A stretch of 64,000 bases of DNA from JAYYPW01 sp036128855 (lineage in GTDB: Bacteria > Pseudomonadota > Gammaproteobacteria > Comchoanobacterales > Comchoanobacteraceae): the NCBI GenBank assembly GCA_036128855.1, contig JAYYPW010000008.1, positions 62,001 to 126,000 on the forward strand, read 5' to 3'. Each line of letters starts with the position of its first letter. The stretch's first letter is position 1. The notes below the pieces were generated by a model. That model was not told the origin of the DNA and did not search any database. It saw only the letters and a program-made list of their open reading frames with translations. Position numbers and translations under genes: made by a program. Positions 27,578 through 37,363 of this stretch are shown here, piece after piece.

Positions 27578-27636
27578 TTGTCTTTTGTATATCAAAAAAA
27601 ATATGATAAAATCATAACAATACATATATTTATACA

Positions 27637-28290
27637 ATGATGAAAAATACCGATATACCAACTCAATTACTTCATAATGAAGAAAGGAAAAAAATTCAAG
27701 GGCCAGCTGGTTTCCTTGAAGTCGGGTACAGCCAAGTCGCTCTACCTACAAATCAATTACTAGTTTGCCATCCTCATCCACAGTATGGAGGAACTATGTA
27801 TAATAAAGTCATCACAACGGTAGTAAGACTGGGTCAAAAAAAATGCATGCATACATGTAGATTTAACTACCGTGGTGTGGGAGAAAGCGAAGGTGTATAC
27901 GATAATGCTACCGGTGAAGTAGAAGATTCTTTAGCAGTAGCAAATTGGTTCTTGGGCCAATCAAACCTCGCCAATCTCTGGTTAATAGGATTCTCTTTTG
28001 GAGCATATATTGCGTACCAGGCAGCCAATAGGTTGCCGGTGAAGGGTCTGATCTTAATAGCCCCGGCCATAACACGGATGGATTATACTAAAGTCAAAGA
28101 GCCATCTATACCGACATGGGTAATTCATGGGCAGGAAGATGAGCTAATTGCTACAGATAAAGTATTAGAATGGTCAAAAGGTATACGAAACTGTCGAGAA
28201 ACTTATATTATTCCACATGCAAGCCATTTTTTTCATGGTCGCCTAGGAGAGTTAACCACTTATCTAGATAATGTCATAAGCACAAGCTAG
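27637..28290 (+). CDS. Alpha/beta hydrolase, COG2945 type
   Basis: A 217-residue serine hydrolase of the COG2945 family, whose members lack an assigned substrate. Motifs: HPHPQYGGTMYNKV near the N-terminus, FNYRGVGESEG, the nucleophile elbow GFSFGA, the acid in HGQEDELI, and the histidine in ASHFFHGRL. It has no signal peptide and is predicted cytosolic. ATGs at 27637 and 27640 are both possible. Confidence 0.88.
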   Translation: MMKNTDIPTQLLHNEERKKIQGPAGFLEVGYSQVALPTNQLLVCHPHPQYGGTMYNKVITTVVRLGQKKCMHTCRFNYRGVGESEGVYDNATGEVEDSLAVANWFLGQSNLANLWLIGFSFGAYIAYQAANRLPVKGLILIAPAITRMDYTKVKEPSIPTWVIHGQEDELIATDKVLEWSKGIRNCRETYIIPHASHFFHGRLGELTTYLDNVISTS

Positions 28291-28292
28291 TA

Positions 28293-28310
28293 CCACAGAA
28301 GCTTCTATGG
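28293..28310. repeat. 18-base near-perfect palindrome after the hydrolase gene
   Basis: CCACAGAAGCTTCTATGG has a perfect 10-base core (AGAAGCTTCT), with CCA and TGG as matching outer arms around one mismatch. It begins 3 bases after the hydrolase stop and is not followed by a T-run. It may be a weak hairpin terminator or a protein site. Confidence 0.4.
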
Positions 28311-28342
28311 CAAAATAACTAAGTTATAAAACGGTTTATATT

Positions 28343-29170
28343 ATGCGTATAGCAAGAAATCCTGGTGTCATAGCAATATGCTTTGCAGAAAGCTTTCGCT
28401 GGGAAAGCTTAAAAAAACACCTCCTTAGCACTCAAGATTCGGCAATAGATAGTCATGATGGGTTTATACATATCCAAAAAAATAGTGGTGAGAAGAATTT
28501 ATCCGTATTACTTTTTTCTGATGGATGTGGTGTTTTTTGGGGTTCAAATTCGGACACAATTGACGAATGGGCTACAAAAGTAAAGCCATTTGCAAAAACG
28601 TGGCACAGTGCTAAAGAACACGAAGAGTTTGATCAAAAAAAATCAGGTAAGTCCAAAGTAGAGGGCAACACAGTGAGTGTAGATCCTGAAGATAAAGATG
28701 GAGTTATTGCTATAAGTTACGCATTAGCTCAGGCAGTCAAGCTAAGTCAGTATGAAGTATATGTAGAGCAAACGATGTACGAGCTAGAAGCAATACCGCT
28801 TGCGCTTGCAAAACACGGAAAAATACCAATATCACGACAGCAGGCATTAAAAAAAACAGGGAGAATATTACTAGTAAGGTCAAAAATTAATTTGCACAGC
28901 GATTTAATAGATACGCCGGATTATTTCTGGGATAGGCCTCGATCTGAAGGAATTTATTTAGAAGCACTCAAAGAAATGGACTTAAGCAAAAGACTTGGGA
29001 ATCTCAATAAAAGGCTAGATATAATGCAAAATATCTATGGGCTGCTGATCAGTCAAATAGAGCATACACATACTTTTTGGTTAGAGATTACTATTATTTT
29101 GCTAATCGCGTTTGAGGTACTGTTTGGCTTACTCAATATTCTGCATATTAATTGGATGCATGGTGCATAA
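28343..29170 (+). CDS. DUF155/RMD1 family membrane protein
   Basis: A 275-residue member of the RMD1/DUF155 family. Eukaryotic relatives (yeast Rmd1, human RMND1) are linked to sporulation and mitochondrial translation; the bacterial role is unknown. Conserved segments: GVIAISYALAQAVKLSQYE, LAKHGKIPISRQQALKKTGRI, INLHSDLIDTPDYFWDRP, and RLGNLNKRLDIMQNIY. A single C-terminal transmembrane helix (about 243-268) anchors it. The ATG at 28343 begins MRIARN. Confidence 0.85.
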   Translation: MRIARNPGVIAICFAESFRWESLKKHLLSTQDSAIDSHDGFIHIQKNSGEKNLSVLLFSDGCGVFWGSNSDTIDEWATKVKPFAKTWHSAKEHEEFDQKKSGKSKVEGNTVSVDPEDKDGVIAISYALAQAVKLSQYEVYVEQTMYELEAIPLALAKHGKIPISRQQALKKTGRILLVRSKINLHSDLIDTPDYFWDRPRSEGIYLEALKEMDLSKRLGNLNKRLDIMQNIYGLLISQIEHTHTFWLEITIILLIAFEVLFGLLNILHINWMHGA

Positions 29171-29318
29171 GCGCTATCAAATTATGAAGATTAAATGGCC
29201 ATTGGTTATCAACAGGTTTAAACACTTGAGTTAAATACTTAAGAAGGTCATAGCTAAACTCATAATTGATATATAAGTGGATATAGTGAGACTTGCCACT
29301 CATAGATGGTAAGCTGCA

Positions 29319-30713
29319 TCAAGATTGCTGTAGTATATTTGGTGAAAACCGCATAACAGTAGGCTGAGTATAGCGGTGCCAAAATACCTGGAAGAGAAAA
29401 AGTTTAATAAGTCTTTCGAATAATAGAATAAGCTGAAAATGTAAAATAGTTGGAGCAATAAGAAAGCTCACATAGAACATAGCAGGTAGGCGAAAAAAGT
29501 AAATGACCGATAAATTGATATAGACAGATGTGTTCACTTGATCAATAGCTTGTAAACACTTCATGGTGATTTGGCATGCAACATGGAGGGGAACAGTAAA
29601 AAACAGCATTTGTAAAGCTGTGTAAGTGAAGCTACGCAGTAAGGCATCTGGTGTAAGCCAGAACAATATCTGTTCTGTGAAACAGCTCAGGATAAGCCCA
29701 ACAATACCCATAGAAAAAACGCCAATAAATAAAATAGTATTCCCTATGGAGCGAACATGGGATAAATTACCACGACCAAACTCTTTACTAACAAATGTGA
29801 GGGCAGTCAAACCAAACCCCATGCCAGGAAATAGATATAGTACGGTTGCTAGAAGATACATGCTAGCTAGCGCGGAAACACCTAGTGACTTTTCAGTTAA
29901 AACAAAAATTTGCATAGTGCCGAAATGATCTAAAAGATTATGAGCGCTAAGTGGTAACATAAAACACAATAGATTTTTTATTGTTTGACGACAAATAAGA
30001 TATCGAGGTATCTGAATGAGATTATTACGAAAGTCAAAATATAACTGAATAATATACACGAGTAGTCCCAAAAGCATTGCTAAACAATAGCCTAACGCGA
30101 TGCAGGCAAAGTCGAGCCTATGAAAAATACTAGGGGTATTTAAAAAGTACCTATTTAATAGAAAATTGGCAATAACAGTAAGCGCGATAACAAAAAAGAA
30201 CAATAGATTAGATTTTTGTGCAGCATAAAAGCCTCGCAGACATAGGATAAGACTTTTAAAAATTAGGCCTATAAGAAAGATGCGAAAGTAATAAGCTGTT
30301 GTAGTAGAGAGGGATATATCGGAGCTAACAAAAGAGATAGTTGTGAGAGGAAAGCAAAACATAAATCCAATCATGGGGATCAAAAGTAGACTTGCGATGA
30401 AGAGTCCATTAGCTAGACCAGAGATGGAGGGGGTAGTAATGTCACCGGAGAGCGGTTGGCGTGCAGAATAGTTTTGTACAGCGTAGCTAATACAGAGAAT
30501 AAGGGTTTCTGGAATATAAGCTAACAAACCAACAGACCCAGTGACGGCTAGTGCTTCGGTGCTTACAGAAACAGCAGAAAAAGAGCTTACATTGACATTA
30601 AGAATCAAAATGCCAAGAATAAACGACATAAGTGAATAGGCAAGTGTCTGGTGGCGTGTGGTTTCTACTGTAGTCAATGCGAACGAAGCTTTTATGTTCG
30701 AGGATTTTAACAC
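29319..30713 (-). CDS. MATE/MOP-superfamily transporter
   Basis: A 464-residue polytopic membrane protein with about 12 hydrophobic helices in two similar halves, as in the MATE family of cation-coupled drug or metabolite exporters. The segment FPGMGFGLTALTFVSKEFGRGN in the second half resembles the MATE TM7-TM8 region. The substrate is unknown. It is divergent from metK with a 115-base gap. The family call rests on topology and a few motifs. Confidence 0.75.
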   Translation of the reverse strand: MLKSSNIKASFALTTVETTRHQTLAYSLMSFILGILILNVNVSSFSAVSVSTEALAVTGSVGLLAYIPETLILCISYAVQNYSARQPLSGDITTPSISGLANGLFIASLLLIPMIGFMFCFPLTTISFVSSDISLSTTTAYYFRIFLIGLIFKSLILCLRGFYAAQKSNLLFFFVIALTVIANFLLNRYFLNTPSIFHRLDFACIALGYCLAMLLGLLVYIIQLYFDFRNNLIQIPRYLICRQTIKNLLCFMLPLSAHNLLDHFGTMQIFVLTEKSLGVSALASMYLLATVLYLFPGMGFGLTALTFVSKEFGRGNLSHVRSIGNTILFIGVFSMGIVGLILSCFTEQILFWLTPDALLRSFTYTALQMLFFTVPLHVACQITMKCLQAIDQVNTSVYINLSVIYFFRLPAMFYVSFLIAPTILHFQLILLFERLIKLFLFQVFWHRYTQPTVMRFSPNILQQS

Positions 30714-30828
30714 AACAATGAACCATGTCCAAATAATGAGGGCATTGTGCGAGAAGAGTAGCTATATTTTATTGAATTTATGATAATTTTACTCTAAAAT
30801 GTTGTTTTACTGCAACCAAATCAAATTC

Positions 30829-32025
30829 ATGTCAAACTATAAGCTTTTTTCTTCAGAGTCTGTTTCGCGTGGCCATCCAGATAAAATTGCCGACCAAATA
30901 TCAGATGCTATTGTAGATGCTATTATCGAACAGGATCCTCAACGAGCAAGAATTGCCTGTGAAACTTTAGTAAAAAACGGACTTGTATTACTAGCGGGAG
31001 AAATTGCAACCTCGGCTTGGGTCGATATGGAAGGGATTGTTCGTGATGTGGTGAAAAATATTGGATATAAAGACGCAAAGTTTGGTTTTGATTGTGACTG
31101 TATTGCAGTCATAAATGCAATTGGCAGGCAATCGGAAGATATTGCTCAGGGTGTAGACAGAGAAGATCCATATCTACAGGGTGCGGGTGATCAGGGCTTG
31201 ATGTTTGGTTACGCCACCGATGAGAATCCCGAAATGATGCCGACACCAATTAGTCTGGCACACAAGCTCATGCAACAACATGGTAAGCTCATGAATCAGG
31301 GCATACTCACCTGGCTTGGTCCAGATGCAAAAGCACAAGTTGCCTGTGTATTTGATGGTGCTAAATGTATTGCAATAGAAAATATTGTTTTATCGACTCA
31401 GCACACAAAGGATATTCAGCAAAAAGATCTCCATGAAGCAGTTATGGAAACGATCATACAACCTACAATCCCTGAAAAGCTACTAACAAAAGACACTAGG
31501 TTCTTTATCAATCCCACAGGGTCTTTTTTGATTGGTGGGCCAATAGCAGACTGTGGATTAACAGGTCGGAAAATTATTGTAGATACCTACGGTGGTATGG
31601 CGCGTCATGGAGGAGGGTGTTTTTCTGGAAAAGATCCATCAAAAGTTGATAGATCTGCAGCATACATGGCTAGATATATAGCAAAGCATATTGTTAGCGC
31701 AAGGCTAGCAAAGCGTTGTGAGGTTCAGATAGCCTATGCTATCGGTCTGGCAGAACCAACATCCATACGTATTGATAGTTTTGGCACATCCAAGTGCGGA
31801 GATGAAAAGTTAGTAACAATGATAGAGAATGTCTTTGATCTTAGCCCGTATGGGATATGCCAGCATTTAAATCTATTACGGCCAATTTATCAGCAGACAG
31901 CAGCGTATGGACATTTTGGTAGGCTGGATATCAACTTACCTTGGGAAGAGTTAACATTATTAGATAAAGTACAACAACAAGGGCTGCCAACTGTTGGGCC
32001 AGTAGATGAAGATGTTGCGAGATAA
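30829..32025 (+). CDS. metK: S-adenosylmethionine synthetase
   Basis: MetK makes SAM from methionine and ATP. The 398-residue protein has the ATP-site histidine in SRGHPDKI (H16), GAGDQGLMFGYA, and the phosphate-binding GGGCFSGKDPSKVDRS. The frame begins ten codons earlier (30799), but ATG 30829 gives the conserved MSNYKLFSSESVS start. I see no SAM riboswitch in the 115 bases upstream. Confidence 0.97.
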   Translation: MSNYKLFSSESVSRGHPDKIADQISDAIVDAIIEQDPQRARIACETLVKNGLVLLAGEIATSAWVDMEGIVRDVVKNIGYKDAKFGFDCDCIAVINAIGRQSEDIAQGVDREDPYLQGAGDQGLMFGYATDENPEMMPTPISLAHKLMQQHGKLMNQGILTWLGPDAKAQVACVFDGAKCIAIENIVLSTQHTKDIQQKDLHEAVMETIIQPTIPEKLLTKDTRFFINPTGSFLIGGPIADCGLTGRKIIVDTYGGMARHGGGCFSGKDPSKVDRSAAYMARYIAKHIVSARLAKRCEVQIAYAIGLAEPTSIRIDSFGTSKCGDEKLVTMIENVFDLSPYGICQHLNLLRPIYQQTAAYGHFGRLDINLPWEELTLLDKVQQQGLPTVGPVDEDVAR

Positions 32026-32028
32026 TTT

Positions 32029-32286
32029 ATGGCATTAAAAATCACAGATGAATGTATTAACTGTGACGTATGTGAGCCGGAGTGTCCTAATAATGCAATT
32101 TATGCCGGTGAGCTTATCTATCACATAGATCCTAGGCTTTGCACAGAGTGTGTTGGGCATTTTGAGAACCCGCAGTGCCAAGAAGTATGTCCAGTAGATT
32201 GTATTCCACTAGATCCTATGCACAAAGAGAGTCAAGAGCAGCTTATGGTCAAATATAAAAAGTTAACAAGCAAAGAGTCTGCTTAA
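32029..32286 (+). CDS. YfhL-type 4Fe-4S ferredoxin
   Basis: An 85-residue ferredoxin with two cluster motifs, CINCDVCEPECP at residues 9-20 and CTECVGHFENPQCQEVCP. The longer loop in the second motif is typical of the YfhL/Alvin type, which has low-potential clusters. It starts 3 bases after the metK stop. The 3' end overlaps mutM by four bases on the opposite strand. Confidence 0.93.
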   Translation: MALKITDECINCDVCEPECPNNAIYAGELIYHIDPRLCTECVGHFENPQCQEVCPVDCIPLDPMHKESQEQLMVKYKKLTSKESA

Positions 32287-33107
32287 TCTGCTAAGGGCTG
32301 GCAAGTAGGGCAGTAGCAGCTAGAGCGTTGTCCTATCTTTAGAACCTCTATAGTGGACTGGCAGAGATGGCAAGGTTTTCCTGTTCGTCCATAGACGTGT
32401 AAGCTTTGCTTAAAATACCCAGGCTGGCTATCTGGGTTAACAAAGTCACGCAAAGTGGTGCCACCAGATACAATAGCGGCACGCAGTAAAGTCCGAATAG
32501 TGTCTACAAGTGCGTGACATTGAGCAAGTTTTATTGTGTGTGCGGGCGTAGCAGGATGAATATTGCAAAGAAATAAGGCCTCGCTAGCATAGATATTACC
32601 TACACCAACAACAATATTTGCATCCATAATAAGGTTTTTTATTGCGCGTTGGCTTTTTGAGCACTGAGAAAAAAGATAGTCTGGGTCAAAAGATGGGAGT
32701 AAAGGTTCCGGGCCAAGCTTCTGCAAAAGAGGGTGACAAAGAGGTGAATCATATGTCCAGTGCAGCGAGCCAAACCTACGTGGATCATGGTAGCGTAATA
32801 CCTGATTAGATTGGAGATGAATTAAAACATGGTCGTGTTTTTTTAATGGCGCATCTGGTGAGGTTAGGTAGAGGGATCCACTCATGCCAAGGTGAGAGAT
32901 AAGGCAGCCCTTGGTGGTATAAAGTAAAAGGTATTTCCCTCTACGGTCGATCTTTTTAAAGGTGTCTCCAATAAGTGTTGCAGGTAGATCACTGGGAATA
33001 GGCCAGCGTAGTCGTGGCTCGCGAATTAGTACCCCTTGTACGGATTGTTGGGTTAGGTGAGGTGATATACCCTGACGTACAGTTTCAACTTCAGGTAACT
33101 CAGGCAT
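32283..33107 (-). CDS. mutM: Formamidopyrimidine-DNA glycosylase MutM (Fpg)
   Basis: MutM excises 8-oxoguanine and ring-opened purines. The catalytic residue is the N-terminal proline exposed after Met removal. Because of this the ATG at 33107, giving MPELPEVET, must be the start even though the frame extends 9 codons upstream. The 274-residue protein also shows the helix-two-turn-helix and the C-terminal zinc finger C-x2-C...C-x2-C (PCHLCQ and CYCPTC). It overlaps the upstream HAD gene by 8 bases. Confidence 0.97.
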   Translation of the reverse strand: MPELPEVETVRQGISPHLTQQSVQGVLIREPRLRWPIPSDLPATLIGDTFKKIDRRGKYLLLYTTKGCLISHLGMSGSLYLTSPDAPLKKHDHVLIHLQSNQVLRYHDPRRFGSLHWTYDSPLCHPLLQKLGPEPLLPSFDPDYLFSQCSKSQRAIKNLIMDANIVVGVGNIYASEALFLCNIHPATPAHTIKLAQCHALVDTIRTLLRAAIVSGGTTLRDFVNPDSQPGYFKQSLHVYGRTGKPCHLCQSTIEVLKIGQRSSCYCPTCQPLAD

Positions 33108-33852
33108 CAAAAAAGCTCGAGCTTTCCTTTGCAAAAGTATACTTAGGTAGATCAGAAACGTGTTCGATTAATAAGTCAGGTTCTGTTTGCTCTAAGATTT
33201 TACATGATGATGCATGCTGATTGTTGAAAACTCCAATGGAAACAACGTGCCTAGATGCATGTTTAGAGGCTAAAACGTCTGCTGGGCTATCTCCAACCAT
33301 ATACCATCCAGTTGCCTCAGGGAAGTGTTCGTACAGGCAATCAATCATGTCGGGCTTGGGTTTTGTACGGCCGCCATGGTGTGGATCATCGCCACAAACA
33401 ATATAGTCAAATAGGTCATCAAGCTCGTGATCTGATAACTCATGTACCAGAAGATCCCGTGATTTATTCGTTGCCAGTGCGATACCAAGTGATTCATCGG
33501 ATTTTATTTTTTGTAACAAATCAAGAGCGCCAGGAAAAAGTGAGCTCTTTTTCTCACGATACAAGCTTAGAAAAGCAGAGTAGAAAACATCAACTAACTT
33601 CTCATCATCGCACACTTCAGGAAAAAGATCAGGCAGAATCTTCTCTTTGAAACGTAGACCAATGAATGGCCTGAGTGTAAAAGGGGTGACAAGAGGCAAT
33701 TCTTTTAGGATAGGAAACTGAGAATGTAAACTAGTGTCTGTAATAACACTATTAATACTAGTTTGCAGGGAGGAAAGAATTTGTTCGCTGACGTTAAGTA
33801 ATGTGCCGTCCCAATCGAAAATAAAGACGGTTTTTGCAGATTGTCTAGACAT
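33100..33852 (-). CDS. HAD-superfamily phosphatase, phosphoglycolate phosphatase-like
   Basis: A 250-residue haloacid dehalogenase-type hydrolase: motif I DWDGTLLN with the nucleophile Asp, motif II ALATNKS, motif III Lys in GGRTKPKPD, and motif IV GDSPADVLAS. A helical cap follows motif I. The substrate cannot be told from sequence. I use ATG 33852; an ATG four codons earlier (33864) is an alternative. It is upstream of and overlaps mutM. Confidence 0.88.
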   Translation of the reverse strand: MSRQSAKTVFIFDWDGTLLNVSEQILSSLQTSINSVITDTSLHSQFPILKELPLVTPFTLRPFIGLRFKEKILPDLFPEVCDDEKLVDVFYSAFLSLYREKKSSLFPGALDLLQKIKSDESLGIALATNKSRDLLVHELSDHELDDLFDYIVCGDDPHHGGRTKPKPDMIDCLYEHFPEATGWYMVGDSPADVLASKHASRHVVSIGVFNNQHASSCKILEQTEPDLLIEHVSDLPKYTFAKESSSFFDA

Positions 33853-33996
33853 TGTAGTAAACACCGAGATTCGTAATGATAGTACCTAAAAAATAAGGTG
33901 GAAACAAGTAAAAATAAATAAAACCTTAATAAAATCTATATTGACCAAAAAATCAATTAACCTTACACTAAACACTTATCCAATTCAAGTAAACCT

Positions 33997-35214
33997 ATGC
34001 AAGACGCTTTTTTCTGGTATGGTTATTGCCAGCTCTCTCTCTGGGGGTATATCGTATCAACACTAGTGCTTACACATATAACTATCGTATCTGTAACTTT
34101 GTATCTACATCGAGCACAAGCGCATCGAGCCATCCAGGTACATCCTGCTTTAGCACATTTTTTTCGATTTTGGGTGTGGTTAACGACTTCTCAGTTGACT
34201 AACGAGTGGGTTGCGGTACACAGATGTCACCACGCGAAAGTAGAGACTGAAGAAGATCCTCATAGTCCTTGGCACTTTGGTATATTACGTGTTCTCTTTT
34301 GTGGCTCATGGTTGTATCGTGATTCAGCACAGAAAAAAGAAATACTTGACCAATATTCGCATGGTACACCAAATGATTGGATTGAACGAAATCTTTACCA
34401 GAGGTTTCACTACAGTGGTCTTTTTATAATGCTTGGATTAGATCTAATTCTTTTTGGTATTTTTGGGATATGTGTCTGGGCGGTACAGATGATTTGGATA
34501 CCTTTTCACGCTGCTGGTGTCATAAATGGTGTAGCACATTACATAGGCTACCGAAACTTTGAATGTCCCGATGGTTCAACGAATATTAGCCCGTGGGCAT
34601 TTTGGATAGGAGGAGAAGAGCTACATAATAATCACCATGCTTTCCCTGATTCTGCAAAGTTTTCCATAAAATGGTATGAATTTGATCTTGGATATCTATA
34701 TATACAGATTCTAAAATGCTTTGGTTTAGTCCAGGTTAAAAGGCTACCACCTGTGTTATGTGAGAGCCAATTATTAGAATGTAAGACTGATATTGCAAAG
34801 TGGAAAATTTTAGTCGCAAATCGCTTAAGGATTATGGAGCAATTTGCGCAACAAGTGGTATGGCCACAAGTAAAAAATCAAACCGATTTGATACAAGAGA
34901 AACTGAGAGGTTTTAGTAGTATCAATGAATTCGTCAAAACCATGTTAAGGCATTCGGCAATTGTTACTTCTGAAGAAAAGGGTAGAGTTGAAAGAAATCT
35001 AGGGCACTTAGATAACTTGCGCTGCGTATACAAGTTTTACAAGAACTTAGAAAAAATTTGCCATAGAACTCGAGCAGGGCAAAAAGAAATGTTTACAGCT
35101 TTACGAGAGTGGTGTAATGAGGCAGAGAAAAGCAAGATTCAATGCTTAGAAGTCTTCTCAACGTGGTTACAAGAGCATTTTCTTGGAAATTTTGATGCTA
35201 TCCCGGTATCGTAA
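33997..35214 (+). CDS. Fatty-acid desaturase, acyl-CoA delta-9 type, with C-terminal extension
   Basis: A membrane di-iron desaturase that would place a double bond in acyl chains. The 405-residue protein has three histidine boxes: H38-RAQA-H43, H75-RCHH79 and H210-NNHH214, with hydrophobic helices around them. Residues about 250-405 form a hydrophilic, helical extension absent from the compact bacterial enzymes. The extension contains no cytochrome b5 heme motif (HPGG). The ATG at 33997 starts MQDAFFWYGY. Confidence 0.9.
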   Translation: MQDAFFWYGYCQLSLWGYIVSTLVLTHITIVSVTLYLHRAQAHRAIQVHPALAHFFRFWVWLTTSQLTNEWVAVHRCHHAKVETEEDPHSPWHFGILRVLFCGSWLYRDSAQKKEILDQYSHGTPNDWIERNLYQRFHYSGLFIMLGLDLILFGIFGICVWAVQMIWIPFHAAGVINGVAHYIGYRNFECPDGSTNISPWAFWIGGEELHNNHHAFPDSAKFSIKWYEFDLGYLYIQILKCFGLVQVKRLPPVLCESQLLECKTDIAKWKILVANRLRIMEQFAQQVVWPQVKNQTDLIQEKLRGFSSINEFVKTMLRHSAIVTSEEKGRVERNLGHLDNLRCVYKFYKNLEKICHRTRAGQKEMFTALREWCNEAEKSKIQCLEVFSTWLQEHFLGNFDAIPVS

Positions 35215-35266
35215 AAATAGTTTTTTTTACTTACAATGCCAATAATTTGTCATATTAGGAGAAAAA

Positions 35267-35506
35267 GTGGTAAATAAAGATTTCGTACACTCCTTTGTAG
35301 AGTCATTTCTAGAGAATGTGCCTCCAGCACTATCAGAGTTTAAAGATGTAATTGCAGAGCATGCACGCCAGACATGCGAGTCTGTGCTAAACGAAATGGG
35401 AGTAGTAAGTCGAGAAGAGTTTGATACACAAGTTTTAATGCTCAGAAAAGCGCGTGAGAAGCTCGATAGGCTTGAGAAGATCCTAGAAAAATCTCAATCA
35501 CAATAA
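35267..35506 (+). CDS. ubiK: Ubiquinone biosynthesis accessory factor UbiK (YqiC)
   Basis: UbiK is a small coiled-coil protein that helps the aerobic ubiquinone biosynthesis complex together with UbiJ. The 79-residue protein starts at GTG 35267 with AGGAG 5 bases upstream. Its C-terminal VSREEFDTQVLMLRKAREKLDRLE coiled-coil motif is diagnostic of the family. It lies 9 bases upstream of the comM/yifB gene, an arrangement also seen in other gammaproteobacteria. Confidence 0.93.
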   Translation: MVNKDFVHSFVESFLENVPPALSEFKDVIAEHARQTCESVLNEMGVVSREEFDTQVLMLRKAREKLDRLEKILEKSQSQ

Positions 35507-35515
35507 GCATACCAT

Positions 35516-37051
35516 ATGGGGTATGCGCGAATATTTTCGCTAGGTGGGTGCGTGCTTGGCATGCAGGTAATTGAGATAGAAGTCCATTTAGTAAGAGGTC
35601 TACCTAGTTTTCATGTTGTAGGGTTGCCAGAAAAAGCAGTAAGAGAAAGCAGAGACAGAGTGAAATCTGCGCTATTGAATGCGCAGTTTATGTTTCCACG
35701 ACAAAAAGTTGTGGTTGGGCTTGCTCCTGCAGAGTTGCCTAAAGAGGGAAGTCATCTCGATTTGGCTATTGCTATTGGTCTATTGGTGGCTTCTAAGCAA
35801 GTACAGGTAAGAAGAGATTTGAGAGAATATATCTGGGCCGGAGAACTCGGGCTATCAGGACAGGTTAGGCCGACAGGGAGCTCGGTATCTTTGGCTATGG
35901 CTGCCCAGAAGCTAAATCATAAACTAGTATTGGCTAGTAGCGTTCTTTTGCCACAAGCTTTACAAAAACCGCCCTATGTCTATGGTGCGGGGACGATTCA
36001 AGAAGTAGCCAACTTTCTGAGTGCAAGAGATGAGTGTGAGTTATTAAAGCTTAATATACGTCAAGAAGAAATAAATATTGAGCATAAGCAGGTAAACCTA
36101 GAGGATATCTACGGTAATAGCATGGAAAAAATAGCTGTTTTAGCAGCAGCTAGTGGAGGGCACAGTCTTCTTTTGGAGGGTTGTCCTGGAGTGGGAAAGA
36201 CGATGTTGGCAATGGCATCTGTCGGGATATTACCGGATTTAAATCAGCAAAGTATGTTGGATGTTGCACAGATATACAGCTTGATCGGGGAAATTAGGTT
36301 AACAAAAAGGCCACCATTTCGAGCACCGCATCATATGGTAACAGTTAATGGCTTGTTGGGAGGAGGCCAGGTATTTCAGCCCGGGGAGCTAAGTTTGGCA
36401 CATCATGGTATATTGTTTCTAGATGAGTTAACAGAATACAAGCGTGCAACACTTGATCACTTGCGAGAACCATTACAGTCAGGTCAAATAACAATATCAA
36501 AATCAAACTACCGTAAAAGCATCGCCGCAGAATGTATATTGATAGCTGCAATGAATCCTTGTCCCTGTGGAAATTATGGAATATTAGACGAGGAGTGTCT
36601 ATGTGGTTACTTAGATATCCAAAAGTATCGTGCGCGTTTATCAGGTCCGTTTCTAGATAGGCTTGATATGCGTTTGAAGGTCACTAGGCATAGTCGTGGG
36701 CACAGTCCTAAATTAGATTGGAGTATGTTTCTATCATCGATCAAGACAACAGAAATAGCTAAGGTAATGGTAAAGCGTGCCCGAGATAAGCAGATGTTTC
36801 GGCAAAATAAACTAAATAGTGTAATGGGTTTACAAGAAATTCTTAATCTTAAAGAGCATGAAGAAGCCGTGCCTGCTTGGGTAGATCAAGTTCGGGGTCA
36901 GGGAGCTATTTCATTTAGAGGGATAGGGAAAACGGTTGCACTAGCAAGAACGTTGGCAGACTGTCATGGACACGATCAAATAACGATAGGTCATATTAAA
37001 CTAGCAGAGAATATGCGAGCAAGTATTGCTAGTACGCAGATGCGTCTCTAG
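35516..37051 (+). CDS. comM: ComM/YifB family AAA+ ATPase
   Basis: ComM is a hexameric helicase that promotes branch migration during natural transformation. The 511-residue protein has the N-terminal Lon-like ChlI domain (PSFHVVGLPEKAVRESRDRV), the AAA+ core with Walker A GCPGVGKT and Walker B GILFLDELTE, the zinc-finger-like CPCGNYG...CLCGYLD, and the arginine finger SGPFLDRLD. No other competence genes lie in the window, so transformation ability cannot be judged. Confidence 0.94.
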   Translation: MGYARIFSLGGCVLGMQVIEIEVHLVRGLPSFHVVGLPEKAVRESRDRVKSALLNAQFMFPRQKVVVGLAPAELPKEGSHLDLAIAIGLLVASKQVQVRRDLREYIWAGELGLSGQVRPTGSSVSLAMAAQKLNHKLVLASSVLLPQALQKPPYVYGAGTIQEVANFLSARDECELLKLNIRQEEINIEHKQVNLEDIYGNSMEKIAVLAAASGGHSLLLEGCPGVGKTMLAMASVGILPDLNQQSMLDVAQIYSLIGEIRLTKRPPFRAPHHMVTVNGLLGGGQVFQPGELSLAHHGILFLDELTEYKRATLDHLREPLQSGQITISKSNYRKSIAAECILIAAMNPCPCGNYGILDEECLCGYLDIQKYRARLSGPFLDRLDMRLKVTRHSRGHSPKLDWSMFLSSIKTTEIAKVMVKRARDKQMFRQNKLNSVMGLQEILNLKEHEEAVPAWVDQVRGQGAISFRGIGKTVALARTLADCHGHDQITIGHIKLAENMRASIASTQMRL

Positions 37052-37111
37052 CGTTGTTAAAAAAAATAGGCTGTGAATCGAGTGTTTCATATACTTTGTG
37101 TGTGAAAAATT

Positions 37112-37315
37112 CTATTTATTTTTTTTCTTGCCAATAGAATAATAGAGGCATAGCATACGGAAAACACTTTTTGGAGAGATTTTTTGATTCTTTCTGATTC
37201 TTTGTAAAGTTTTTTCAGAAAGATAGCTTTTTCTTGCTATAGCTTTAAGTGTCATGCCGTGATCATATTGGGCTTTGTTAAGTATCTCTATAAGAAAATA
37301 TTGCGAGTTTGTCAT
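37112..37315 (-). CDS. Small HTH protein, Cro-like
   Basis: A 67-residue protein with an apparent XRE-like helix-turn-helix: ITLKAIARKSYLS...TLQRIRKNQKIS reads as helix, turn, recognition helix, then a final helix (SVFRMLCLYYSI). The ATG at 37315 is used. It is divergent from the S24-like regulator across a palindrome-rich gap of 191 bases. The pair recalls the cI/cro arrangement of lambdoid phages. Its targets are unknown. Confidence 0.6.
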   Translation of the reverse strand: MTNSQYFLIEILNKAQYDHGMTLKAIARKSYLSEKTLQRIRKNQKISPKSVFRMLCLYYSIGKKKNK

Positions 37316-37363
37316 AATGAAGGCCATAAACTAAAAGGCGTTTGCTTTTGGAGAACGCTTTAG

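Noticed and set aside
30714..30828. SAM riboswitch upstream of metK
   Set aside because: No recognisable SAM-I/II/III core or terminator in the 115-base gap.
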